The notes beneath the pieces are model-generated. The model was not told the origin of the DNA and did not search any database. It saw only the letters and a program-made list of their open reading frames with translations. From positions 1,317,819 to 1,381,818 of the forward strand of contig NW_006768774.1 of assembly GCF_000204055.1 (NCBI RefSeq): 64,000 nt of DNA. The letters run 5' to 3'. Source of the DNA: Melampsora larici-populina 98AG31. Its lineage: Eukaryota > Basidiomycota > Pucciniomycetes > Pucciniales > Melampsoraceae. Shown here piece after piece: positions 25,273 to 36,761 of this stretch. Both the position numbers and the translations under genes were made by a program. Within the stretch, counting starts at the first letter, position 1. The number at the start of each line of letters is the position of its first letter.

Positions 25273-26270
25273 NNNNNNNNNNNNNNNNNNNNNNNNNNNN
25301 NNNNNNNNNNNNNNNNNNNNNNNNNNNNNNNNNNNNNNNNNNNNNNNNNNNNNNNNNNNNNNNNNNNNNNNNNNNNNNNNNNNNNNNNNNNNNNNNNNNN
25401 NNNNNNNNNNNNNNNNNNNNNNNNNNNNNNNNNNNNNNNNNNNNNNNNNNNNNNNNNNNNNNNNNNNNNNNNNNNNNNNNNNNNNNNNNNNNNNNNNNNN
25501 NNNNNNNNNNNNNNNNNNNNNNNNNNNNNNNNNNNNNNNNNNNNNNNNNNNNNNNNNNNNNNNNNNNNNNNNNNNNNNNNNNNNNNNNNNNNNNNNNNNN
25601 NNNNNNNNNNNNNNNNNNNNNNNNNNNNNNNNNNNNNNNNNNNNNNNNNNNNNNNNNNNNNNNNNNNNNNNNNNNNNNNNNNNNNNNNNNNNNNNNNNNN
25701 NNNNNNNNNNNNNNNNNNNNNNNNNNNNNNNNNNNNNNNNNNNNNNNNNNNNNNNNNNNNNNNNNNNNNNNNNNNNNNNNNNNNNNNNNNNNNNNNNNNN
25801 NNNNNNNNNNNNNNNNNNNNNNNNNNNNNNNNNNNNNNNNNNNNNNNNNNNNNNNNNNNNNNNNNNNNNNNNNNNNNNNNNNNNNNNNNNNNNNNNNNNN
25901 NNNNNNNNNNNNNNNNNNNNNNNNNNNNNNNNNNNNNNNNNNNNNNNNNNNNNNNNNNNNNNNNNNNNNNNNNNNNNNNNNNNNNNNNNNNNNNNNNNNN
26001 NNNNNNNNNNNNNNNNNNNNNNNNNNNNNNNNNNNNNNNNNNNNNNNNNNNNNNNNNNNNNNNNNNNNNNNNNNNNNNNNNNNNNNNNNNNNNNNNNNNN
26101 NNNNNNNNNNNNNNNNNNNNNNNNNNNNNNNNNNNNNNNNNNNNNNNNNNNNNNNNNNNNNNNNNNNNNNNNNNNNNNNNNNNNNNNNNNNNNNNNNNNN
26201 NNNNNNNNNNNNNNNNNNNNNNNNNNNNNNNNNNNNNNNNNNNNNNNNNNNNNNNNNNNNNNNNNNNNNN
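25273..26270. other. Assembly gap (998 N)
   Basis: An unbroken run of N. Open frames through it are artefacts. It cuts the 5' end of the gene on its left. Confidence 0.99.
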
Positions 26271-26936
26271 AATAAAAGGGTTTTTCACACTCTCCCTCCA
26301 CGACGGCACGCTCACGTTCACACGGATAGATTTTATTGAGATCAGCGCATTTAATAAAAGGTATTCAAAGATAATTGATTAAAATAAAAAAGATTGAAAC
26401 AAGTCACTCTCTAGAACTAACTGCAATTTTTGGTTGATTGATTAAGGTAAAAAAATGAAACTATTTGATAAGCCAATAATGGAGCTGTGGATGATAAAAA
26501 ATTATCACCTATTCCTAGTATCACTTCTTCACGAGGAAAATGATAAATTGAAAAGTTGAACAATATGAAGAAGAAGTTGAGCGAGATCGAATTTATAATA
26601 ATGATGAACTTGTTACTCAAATCAAATCTAATTGTGTTATATCTTTTACATGAAAAGGTTTTTGCAGCTTGACATTCATCTTTGAGATTGTGATGTTTTC
26701 TTTTGTGGCCAATTTGGTAGCTCGGTTAGTCGTCATCATTTTGGACATCTCTTAGGAGGAGTTGAAGCTAATTCGTTCTTGAGATTTTGTAGCACGAGTT
26801 CCAGGAGTTGATGGGATGTAAGACTGTTTGGTGGAAGGCTTCTGGACAGTTTGGAGGTGTTGTGTCGGCAAGGAAGGGGGATGTTGGACTCAGCTAATTT
26901 TCTTTCTTTAATGGGTGATCAGATCTAGCCAATTTC

Positions 26937-27007
26937 AACCCATGAGAAAAAACCCGTCAAAAAAACCCAAAAACAAGTTGGGTTTTCATGGGTTTTTCTC
27001 ATGGGTT
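26937..27007. repeat. Inverted repeat AACCCATGAGAAAAA
   Basis: Fifteen-base arms at 26937-26951 and 26993-27007 are exact reverse complements. The 41-base spacer contains further half-matching AAACCC and GGGTTTT words. A TTTTCAAGTTGGGT word follows the right arm. It could be one end of a foldback element or MITE. Confidence 0.65.
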
Positions 27008-27187
27008 TTCAAGTTGGGTCGTGGGTTTGTACACCGCTAATGACTGGTGATTCCCAGTAGTGATATGTACACCTCTGCACAGAACCCGAGTGCTAATATA
27101 TGGCTTTTCAAATTTCTTTGAGAAACACTTTAATACTTGAATACAGTCCAAAAAAATATCCTCTACTACCTTGAATAATTTTCTTGG

Positions 27188-27422
27188 TAAACCTTGTTTA
27201 TCCATATGGAAGGATGCACAATGTCTGCCAGATCCCAACAGTACTATCTACACCCCTGCAAAGAGCCATGGTGTGGGCATCTCTTAGTTTTGTGTTCTAG
27301 CCTCAAGCCTGGATGTTTCATCATCTCTGTAAACCTTGTTCATCCATGTGGAAGGATGCACAATGTCAGGCGGATCCTAACAGTACTATCTTGTACACCC
27401 CTGTACAGAGCCATGGTGTGGG
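27188..27422. repeat. Imperfect tandem duplication, unit about 94 bp, period about 141 bp
   Basis: The segment from AAACCTTGTTTATCC (27188-27280) recurs at 27329-27422 with scattered substitutions and a few extra bases. Both copies contain GGAAGGATGCACAATGTC and end in AGAGCCATGGTGTGGG. It probably belongs to an old mobile element. Confidence 0.7.
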
Positions 27423-29105
27423 TGCAAGGAGTCAGCTACTGTTGGGTTGACACTTCACTAAAAAAGGTGAAGAATGGACAAAGAGGAACTCTTCCCTTGG
27501 TGCACCCAAGTGAAGACTACAGTTAGGTAAACTCTAAGAAGAGGGTTTGATTCCAGTGGGGTGGCTGAGTAATCCTTCAAAGGATCTTACTCTGAGCTCT
27601 GGTTTGAAGTGCACTCTCACAGCCTGCAGAACTTTACACTTTGATTACTCAAAGGCTCTGCTGGATACTTTACACTCAGTCTCAGGATATATCCTATGCA
27701 TTTCTAAAGCTTGATTCTATAGCTATTCCCACTAGCTTAGAACCACCACTTTAAAGCTTACAAGGGCTTGAGGAAGGTTGTAGAACTATAAGATCAAGTA
27801 CAATAAAATCACTTTACTCAATATTCTTGGTAAGAATCAATGATATCAAACAAATAAAAGAAAATGTGCTTGAAACAAAAAAAAAAGATGCTGCCACAAA
27901 TCTTAAACCCTATCATTGTCATGCCAGGGTCATAGCTATAACAGTGAAATCCCTTGGAATCCTGAATCTCCGTGACCATATGATCATGACAATCAAGAAG
28001 TCATATGTTGGGGTCCAAACCCTTTCTTCATGGGCTTGGACATTGCCATGAGCAATTCACACCATTCATTAAAGACCGTGTGGCGGAGCTACAAGACCCA
28101 TCTCTTGATTGTGATGTTGACACCAGCTCAGGGTCTATATCGCCTGATCATCATGCCACCCAGCTTAAGTACACATTCATTGTGCCTATTTGACACGGTG
28201 CAGAGGAATCCAGCACCATCATTCATGGCCCTCATGCAAATCATAGTAAGGCGGACATTTTCTAGCAGCGGGGTGGTGGTGATGGGGCAAAGTAAAATTG
28301 ATTGTGATGTCTTTTCTGCGGCATTGCCATCAGACATGGCCACTGTGGCATTGACAAAGGACACCGGGACAGTATGTTGGGAGAAAGGCACAGATTAAAA
28401 TGTCTGAATGACAATACTTAAAACAATTGGTTGGAGATGTGGCCATGGCACAGTATGGTGTTAGTGTTGGAACTTGAAGCAGACTATGTTGCTACAACCA
28501 AGATTTCACGGATCAAGATACGGGAGGGCGGCTGGCCGCCCACAAAACTCTAGTATATGAAAAAAAAAAATCTTGTAAAAAAAACAGGAACAGAGATAGA
28601 AAATAAGATCAAGTTGAATTCATTGAATTTTTTCTTCATTTCTTCCAGAAAAAAGGGATACAAGTTGAATGATCATAGAAAAAAACCCTCCAAACAAACA
28701 CAGCAGAAAAAACACTGATTTCAAGACTTAAGATCCATTTTGTAAACCATGATGATATATATATATCTCTTCATTGAAAAAACCAAACCTATCCAAAAAC
28801 CAAAAAACCAAAAAAAAACCAAAAAAAAACCATTCTATCCAAGGGGTTTAATGACTAAACTAGGAAAAAAAGGATTAATAACTAAACTATGAAAAAATAT
28901 CCTAATGACTAAACTACTGATTTTTTTTGAAAAAAACACTTTCGGCTTTAGAAAACCTTGAATCCATCACTCACATATCACACAACAACATCTTAAGAAA
29001 CAGAAAAAAACCTTTCCAAAGTAATTCAAGTCCAAAGCAAAAAAACAGAACATTACAAGAATTGAACACATTCCTCCTTACACAGGTGATATCTCAGTTC
29101 ATGTA

Positions 29106-31277
29106 TCAAAAAGATTCAAACAAATGCTAAAAACCCCCCCAAAAAAATGCAAAAATCAGATTAATGATCAAAAGATAACAGAATCAATCCATCAATCCAT
29201 CAATCAAAAAAAAGGATGACATACACCATAGGGATCTGAAACAGATGGATTAATTTGTGTACCATGAGACCTCATCATTCCAGGCAAATCTTCTAATCTA
29301 ACTTCCGGGTATTTTTCAAAATTCGATGAATCTCCCGGTACACCTATCCTAGGTAAGATTGGAGCCTATTCCAAAAAGTACCCAAACCACAAACCCATCA
29401 ATCAAAAAAAAACCAAACCAAAACAGATAAAAGATTCCAAAAAGGAGATATAGAAAAACTTTGCAAGACTGACTCGAATCGTTTGACGACCCAATGCATC
29501 CCAATCCACACCAGCAAACCAAGGATGATCTCTAATATCATTAGCACCACCTTTCAAGTTTCCCAATCGTTTAGATCGATCATTCATCAAGAGTCTAGTG
29601 ATCAAATCTTGTGCTAATAAATCAAGATGTGATGGAAATCCTAATTCACCACTCAAAATCTTTTCATAAATCCCAAATGGTCCTGATCCATCTGAACAAA
29701 AGAATGGTGGAAATCCCGATAACATTTCATACAGTAACACTCCAAATGCCCACCAATCTGCTGGTTTTCCATGACCTTTAGATTGAATGATTTCAGGGGC
29801 TAGGTATTCTGGTGTACCACATAGAGTCCACGTTCGATCTGGTACTTTCTTAGCAAATCCGAAATCCGTCAATTTAATGTAACCCTATATGAGTCCATAG
29901 TATCGGAAAGAAAAAAAAGGCAAGATGAGCTAAAAAGGTATTTAGGATGGTGAGCTTCAAGAAAAAGCTTACGTTGGGACCCAAAAGGATATTCTCAGGT
30001 TTCAAATCTCTATAAACGATATCCAAATCATGTAAACCTTGTAAGGCCAACAAGACATTAGCCGCAAAGAACCTAGCCACATCCGATGTAAACCGACCAG
30101 CTCGTCTAAGATGACTAAACAATTCACCACCCTGTACAAACTCTAACATCATATATAAGTTACGTTCATCTTGAAAGGTACAATTCAATTTCACACAACC
30201 TTTCGGTTCAGGTTGTTGTGAAGACACTAAGGCTAATAAATCTTTTTCTGAATTCATATGTTCTACTTGTTTTAATCTTACGATTTCTACTTTTGATAAA
30301 ACTTTCATTGCATAGAATTCATCGCTTGATCTGTCTTGTGATGATGATCTTAGTTTGACTAACAAAACTTTTCCAAACGTTCCCGTTCCTAATGTACAAA
30401 TCACTTCAAAATCTGATAAACTTAATCCGAATTGCGCTCCTTTTCGGTATACTGATCTCGGTCGATCTTCACTGATAGGTGGAGAGCTAGGTATGTGTTT
30501 CGGTATAAACGGAAGAGGTTCGATCTGACTAGATGCAGAGGTAGTAGGTAAATGTGATCTTTGATTTGTTGATGACGGTTGTGGTCCAGTTTGATTAGGT
30601 CTTGAATGAGAGATTTTGAATTGATCAAAGGGATGGTGAGATTGAAGTTCAGAAGGTAATTGATGTAGAGGTGAGATCGTTTGATAATCCATCAATGGTG
30701 ATGGAGTGTGTTGATCATCAGAGGATGATTTGTTCAAAAACGAGAGATGTTGATAATGATTTACATGAAGTGGATGAGGTGATGTAGCTGATTTGGTATG
30801 ATCAGGAGTCCAAGGAGACGGGTTATTTGACGAACTAGTTTCAATCGTTGTGGTAGGTGAGAGTAAAGGATGACTTGAATTAGAAGTAGCACTAGAAGTA
30901 GGACTAGATTGATGGTTCGAATTCGAATACTTCATATTTGCTGATTGAAGTTGAGATTGATTGATGGGTGAGTTGGGATGAGCTTGATGATGAAAAGTGA
31001 TCCATTGAGGTTCAGGATGATGAAGTTCATAGCAAGTTGAAATGGTAGGTGAAGAACTCAATGAGATTGTAGAACAAGAAGTACTAGGAGTTGGTTTCAT
31101 ATGAGCTTGATGATCTAGATGAGGATTGATGGATGAAGAAGAAGAAGAAGGATGATCGATTTGATTTAGATTTGGAGATTGAATAGATTGATGATGTTGA
31201 TGATGATGTTGATGAAAGGAGTGTGATTTTGAATGTTTTGATGATGATGGTTGATTGTTATAAAACGAATTAGAATT

Positions 31278-31309
<32 letters not shown>

Positions 31310-31853
31310 GATAGTAAGCCGACATTGGGTTTGGTAAAGTGATCTGATGAAATCCGGTATTGAAAGAGATAGGATGAACGGATGAAATTCCAATATGATT
31401 TCCGGTACTAGTAGTAGTAGTAGGATTGATATGAGGATTGTAATTTGATTGAGGAACAGTAGTGTTTGTGATCAGATGAAATTGATTGATAGGTGTTGAT
31501 GAGTTTGTGACTAGATTGAATGTATTGATTGATGGTAATTGGACGAAATTTAAATTAGATTTAATCTGAGAATTGGTAGAATTACAGATTGCAGATGTTG
31601 GTGCTGTTGTTGTTGTTGCTGCTGATGATGATGAAGATGAAGATGGTACTGGTACTGGTAATGGTAATCTTGGTGATGATGAGAAAGAAGGTGAAAATGA
31701 GATCGGATGATGATGATGATGAAGAGATTGATTTGAAGAATGATATGAAGATGGTCTTTGATTTTCTTGATGATGATATGGATTAGAATTCCAATTTGAA
31801 GTATTCGATGTTTGAATTGGATATCGATGAGTTTGATGTTGATTGTGATTCAT
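29106..31853 (-). CDS. cAMP-dependent protein kinase catalytic subunit with long N-terminal extension
   Basis: Exons 29973-31853, 29474-29884, 29225-29365 and 29106-29126 join in phase and give 817 residues from the ATG at 31853. Residues 1-480 are low complexity, rich in His, Ser, Asn, Thr and Pro, with runs of up to a dozen His. The AGC kinase domain follows: glycine loop GTGTFGKV (from 489), VAIK lysine in YAMKVL (517), YRDLKPEN (Asp616), DFG (634-636), activation loop [15 protein letters not shown], and DIRDHPWF. The tail has FEKYPE and SDPYG, and a 21-nt last exon supplies HLFESF, the hydrophobic FxxF motif that ends PKA catalytic subunits. PKA-C is held by a cAMP-binding regulatory subunit and controls morphogenesis and virulence in fungi. 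The extension is much longer than in yeast Tpk proteins. Confidence 0.93.
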
Positions 31854-33059
31854 AATAAGAATCAATCTTAAAACATTCAATGAAATGATAGAAAATTAAG
31901 AAAAACTAATAAATGATTCAAAATCAAAGCTTTTGCTTCTAGACAAATCAAAAAGAAATCTTCAAGATCAAGTTGAGATCAAACAAGAGAAGGCCAAACT
32001 TTAGAAAGAAACTCTCAATCCAGATATCAAATCAAATCAATCAATCAATCAATCAAATCAATCAATCCAAATGAAGCTGCTTCTCAAGAGTCAAGAGCTT
32101 TGATAGACTTTGGATGGGAGTAAAGTCAAGAGTAATCAGTGAGAAATATCTATCGAATTGACGATGATTAATGATTGATTGATAGGTTTCTTTTCTTTTA
32201 TCTTTGGTCTCACGAGCAGACCATTTGGATCAATCAGATCATAGACTGTAACTGTATCTACAAATTTAATTTAATCTGATTCTCATTCTTCTTGAAACTT
32301 GACTCCAAACTGATATTCAATTCCTATCAAGCCTACCAAACCTTACCAAATCATACTTTTCAACCTTCAATCTCCTCGTTTCAAGTTCAACTAGTTCTTC
32401 GACATTCTAGAATCATCAAACACCCTCTCTTTCATTTTCCCATCAAATCACAATCAATCAATCAATCCACTCGGCTAATTTCTTCTTCTTTCTTTCTCAC
32501 TGCTCACACACTTAAACAAACAATCAAAAACAATAATAAATGATCAATCAAATGATCTTTTTAAATAAATTCATTCGAATCGATCGATTGTGATCTTAGA
32601 TATATAGTATCTGATTTATTAGTTGATCATCATTTTAGGGGAAGAGGAGCGAAGGAAAACAGAGCAAAGACCAACAGAGCTGAACCCTAGAATCATACAC
32701 TATCAAAGTTTCCTTTACTACCAGACTTACATTCATCAAAGTTCAGGTTTATGAACAATTTCTTCATCTTCATCTTCCAATTTATCTGATCATCTCCTTC
32801 ATCGGATCAGGTGAATTTAAATTACCCATATTTTCCTGATTCGGATCCCTTGCATGTGGACACTGAACGACGGGCTTTACAACAGTCACACATGGCAACT
32901 TCTGTTTTGCGTCTCGCAGCCTCACAAGTCAGCACAAGGCCAGGACTAAGACCAAAGGTATTGGGAGATATTGGCAAGTGCATTCGTAGTCACTCAAGAA
33001 AGCTCAACCACACATCCCCTGCTTAAGGAGATTGTAAAAAGAACACCAAATGCGATATA
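31854..33059. other. 5' flank of the kinase gene, no other gene seen
   Basis: The region begins with ATCA/TCAA-type simple repeats (32030-32060) and pyrimidine tracts that probably form the long promoter and leader of the kinase gene. Open frames at 32292-32543 and 32811-33026 have no recognisable product. Confidence 0.5.
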
Positions 33060-33243
33060 CAGTCAACTCTCTCTAATGGCATACAGTTTGGCGGGCAGTT
33101 TTCTTATGCATTTAGAGGAATATGCCTTTACAAATCTTGTTTTGGCTGGCAAATCCCATTTTGGTGGGGAAAAACCTCATAAAAACCTATGCATTTAGAG
33201 GGAATATGCCCATGAAAGGTATGCCTTTATGGAGAGTTGACTG
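33060..33243. mobile_element. MITE with CAGTCAACTCTC termini and TA target duplication
   Basis: A 184-bp element. The left end CAGTCAACTCTC and the right end GAGAGTTGACTG are exact reverse complements, and similarity continues inward to GGCATAC (about 22 of 25 bp). TA flanks both sides (33058-33059 and 33244-33245), as for Tc1/mariner/pogo elements. It has no coding capacity. Internally, the phrase ATGCATTTAGAGG...AATATGCC occurs twice. Confidence 0.75.
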
Positions 33244-33397
33244 TAGATTGACCTTATTCTTTTACCATGAACTTTGAGTATTGACTGTCACGTGGTGGGC
33301 GGGGCACAATTGGCCTGCCCCCGGGGCACGCCTTTTGGGCTTGATTTTGGGGTGGTGTGCCCATGTTAGGTTTAGGTCTATGTATTTCACCCAGTTA

Positions 33398-34262
33398 GAG
33401 CATCTCCTATCGTTTGAGTAAATCTTCTGTAAATTTTCTGTACATACTCACTCGGTACAGTATCTTTAGATACAGAACAGTGGATTTCCACTATCGTTAC
33501 TTTATCTCAAACAAATTACAGTACGTACAGTACAGAAACACCTCATTCCCACTATCGTGCATTTGGTAAAAAAACTGTAAATCTCACACTTGATTTCAAA
33601 GGCTTATGGTTGAAAAGTGTTCTTTTATCAGACAAACATCCACCCGAGAGGAATCAGTTTGCAAAGAACACAACTGATCTGATAACAACTAAGTTCAAAA
33701 TAATCACTTTTGAAACAAGAGGATTGGTTTGAGGATGATTGATTTGAGAACGATTGATTTGAAAACAATTGGTTCAAAAACGATCAATGTGAAAACAATC
33801 GATTTGAAAATGATAAGTTGAGAACGATTGATTTGAAGATGATAATTAATTTGAAGATGATAAATTTGAAAACGATTGAATAAGAAAACGAATTTTTTAT
33901 GAAAAAATGACCCTTTGAAGACGCTTGATCTAAAAAATGAAGAATTTACAAGATGGAAGAGGTACCAACACCTCAAAAATGGTGTTTGATGGTGATGTAT
34001 ATACAGGTGTAGTGGGAAGTGGGAGTTGGGACTGTGATTTTGAGGATGAGTTGTATGATCTGCTCGGTAGAAGTCGAGCAGATCTGCAGATACCGACCTC
34101 TGCAGAATCGGTAGAGGTCCAGTACATTTACTGGACCTCTACAGAATTTCTGCTGATTCTGTAGGTACCGATGCGTGTTTTTGACACGATTGGGGATTTT
34201 GACCCTCGGTACGGTAAAATTTACCGTACCAAAGCCGTTTACCAAGACGATAGGAGATGCTC
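33398..34262. mobile_element. Non-autonomous PIF/Harbinger-type element
   Basis: An 865-bp element with ends GAGCATCTCCTATCG and its exact reverse complement. Its last 165 bp are clearly similar to the right end of the neighbouring full-length element (shared words GGTAGAGGTCCAGTACATTT, GGTAAAATTTACCGTACC), and its left end shares TTAGATAC...CCACTATCGT. It is flanked by TTA (33395-33397) and TAA (34263-34265). No intact gene lies inside. It contains a hairpin, GGTCCAGTACATTTACTGGACC, near its right end. It is probably moved by the neighbouring transposase (inference). Confidence 0.8.
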
Positions 34263-34607
34263 TAAGAGCATCTCCTGTAAAATTACTGTAACGGTACGGT
34301 ACATGTTTGTAAAGTACAGTGTCATTAGATACTGTACGGTCCAAATCCACTATCGTCAAAATTGTTAAGGCTCAGACCGGCTAGGCACCAAAGCAGACAA
34401 GCCACTCAGCCAACTCACCTGTTTTCGGTTTAGGCTAGTTAGAATGATTAGGAAGGTTTAGCTCAAACCGGTCAGAAGGTTTATGAAGATTGTCATCTAA
34501 ACCAGGGTTTCTCTTTCTCATGTTTCGTCATATTGTAAATGCCTTGTGAAACAAGTTTTGTATAAAAGCTACTGTGTTCTTCTGAAACTTGTGTCAGCTT
34601 TTCTCTT

Positions 34608-34740
34608 GTCACATTATCATTTTGTTTCGGTAGAATAGCACTAACGCTAGTCCTTCTAGGTAGAACTACATTTCTCTTTTATGCAATAGTCACATTATCA
34701 TTTTGTTTCGGTAGAATAGCACTAACGCTAGTCCTTCTAG
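34608..34740. repeat. 52-bp exact direct repeat
   Basis: GTCACATTATCATTTTG through CCTTCTAG occurs at 34608-34659 and again at 34689-34740, identical, period 81 bp. It lies at the right side of a segment that has no counterpart in the related element on the left. GTATAAAAG near 34559 looks like a TATA box. The segment may be a solo LTR or another small insertion, but I could not define its target duplication. Confidence 0.75.
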
Positions 34741-34883
34741 CTTTGTCCCACTCTACAAAAATCAGTCTTTGACAGTACAGTAGGTAATGTACAGATATTC
34801 ACTTGTGCCACCATCGCACAGTTTTTTCCTGAACTGTAAATCTTGAACCACAGCTCAAACCTTCGCAAAAATCGATTTTCAAA

Positions 34884-36344
34884 ATGCCCACTCGCGACAA
34901 TCCAGAATACGACATACAAATAAACGAGCTCCTTTCAAACTCCTTTATGTTCAATCACATCCGGAAACTTCAGCAGTACGCAGCAGATGATGACGATAGT
35001 GACAAGGCTTTCTTGGCCCTAGAGTTGACGGATGAACAGATGAATTATGAACAAAAGAACCGAAGAAGAAGGATCAAACGTGAAAGAGAAGAGGCCAATG
35101 CACGCCTTGGTAGAGATTACTTTAATGAAAATGCCCGCTGGGCTGGAGAGATTTTTGAGAGACGCTTCAGAATGAGCAGAGATATGTTTTTGGATATTTG
35201 TGCAAAACTTGAAGCCCATGATATCTTTTGGGTCCAAAGATATGTAGGACCTTTTCTTTCTACATGATTTCAAAGTGCCTGTATCTGATCTGATTTGCCA
35301 TGTTCTGTAGGACTGCTGCCTTCAGCTTGGCCTATCAACTTTACAAAAGGCCACTTGCGCTATTCGTCAGTTGGCTTATGGTGTTTCAGCGAATATAATA
35401 GATGAATATGTGGAAATTGGGGAGACAACTGCAATTTTATGTTTGAAGAAGTTTGTACAAGGAATCATTGAAATCTATGGACCCGAATTCCTCCGCCCAC
35501 CAACAGAAGATGAGCTTGAAAAAATAACCAAAGAGTACGAGATTCGTGGATTTCCAGGTTGCAAAGGTTCCATTGATGGAATGCATTGGGTTTGGAAAAA
35601 CTGTCCATCAGGATGGGCGGGACAGTTTCAAGGGAAAGAAAAGAAAACCACCATTGTTCTTGAAGCGGTGGCCTCTCAAAGCACCCGGATATGGCATGCA
35701 TTTTTTGGAGTTCCAGGCTCTCTTAATGATATCAATGTACTTAATCAAAGTGCCCTCTTTGATAGATTTTTATCTGGTAAGTAATCATTTGTATTTTTTT
35801 AAAAACTCACAAACTGATGATGGGTCAAACAGGCACCGATGAATTATTGAATTTTGAAGTCAATAATAATCAATACACACGAGGTTATTACCTTGCTGAT
35901 GGTATCTACCCAGCATGGCCCGTTTTAATCAAGACCATCAATAATCCGGGAGATGACGCATCAGCACATTATGCCAAATTACAAGAAACCGCTCGAAAGG
36001 ATATTGAACGAGCTTTTGGTGGCCTTCAAGCCCGATGGCATATCCTTGCTGTACCATGCAGACTTTGGGCTTTGCATGATATACGTAGGATTATGTACGC
36101 ATGTATTGTTCTTCACAATATGATTGTTGAAGATAGGGAGGTTGTAGATCCCAAAGTCGAAGATTTTCCTACAAACACAGAGATTGTTCCAAATCACCGT
36201 GATCCACGAATCCGACAAACACCTACTCAGTTGGTATCAAACTATCTCGATTTACGAAATTCTGAATTACATCGCCGACTCATGAATGATCTCAAGATTC
36301 ATAACTGGATGGCACGAGGGGCACAGGTTGGTAGAGGTAGATGA
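34884..36344 (+). CDS. PIF/Harbinger DDE transposase (HARBI1-like nuclease)
   Basis: Exons 34884-35243, 35311-35776 and 35833-36344 join in phase and give 445 residues. A charged N-terminus (RRRRIKREREE) leads to a conserved FERRFRMSRDMF helix and LQKATCAIRQLAYG. The three catalytic acids are in place: GSIDGMHW (Asp209), GSLNDINVL (Asp260) and RKDIERAFGGLQARW (Glu334). These are the standard Harbinger motifs, followed by ACIVLHNMIVEDR at the C-terminal side of the fold. The length is normal for the family. The nuclease cuts at TIR ends and needs the Myb-like partner, encoded on the other strand, for nuclear import and TIR binding (known for this superfamily). No damage is visible. Confidence 0.92.
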
Positions 36345-36761
36345 ATCAAGACTTTTCATCTCTTTGGAATTGGGTCTATACAAGCAACCAGAAACAATGT
36401 GAAGCAATCAAAAATTAAAATGAAATGATAAACAGAAAGAAGAGAAAACAATAACATCTATTTAACAAAAATTGAAGAACATGAGAATTTTGAATCTTTA
36501 ATGAAAAGGAACTCTCTGAATAGATTGATTCTAAGGCCTCTTCTTTTTTAAAATCGATTGAATCTAAAAATACTATTTGAGTTAAAATCAATTGAATCTG
36601 AAAATACTATTCAAGTTAAATTCATTGAGTCTAAAAAGACTTATTTGAGTTAAAGTGATCAAGTGTGAAAAATCATATTGGGTGTCTAATGTACAATATT
36701 GTTTTGAGTTGAGTGATTCTAAAAAGACAACTCGAGTTAAATCTATTGACTTTAAATGATA

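Larger units (their letters stand above)
26271..29105. other. Gene-free, repeat-rich region
   Basis: AT-rich flank of the gap, then repeat debris (26900-28560) with an inverted repeat and a tandem pair listed separately. The short palindrome GGGCGGCTGGCCGCCC lies near 28526. Homopolymer and CCAAAAAA runs fill 28550-29105, next to the 3' end of the kinase gene. No coding region is supported. Confidence 0.5.

Noticed and set aside
25240..26382. Long open frames on both strands across the N run
   Set aside because: They are translations of unknown bases in an assembly gap, not sequence.
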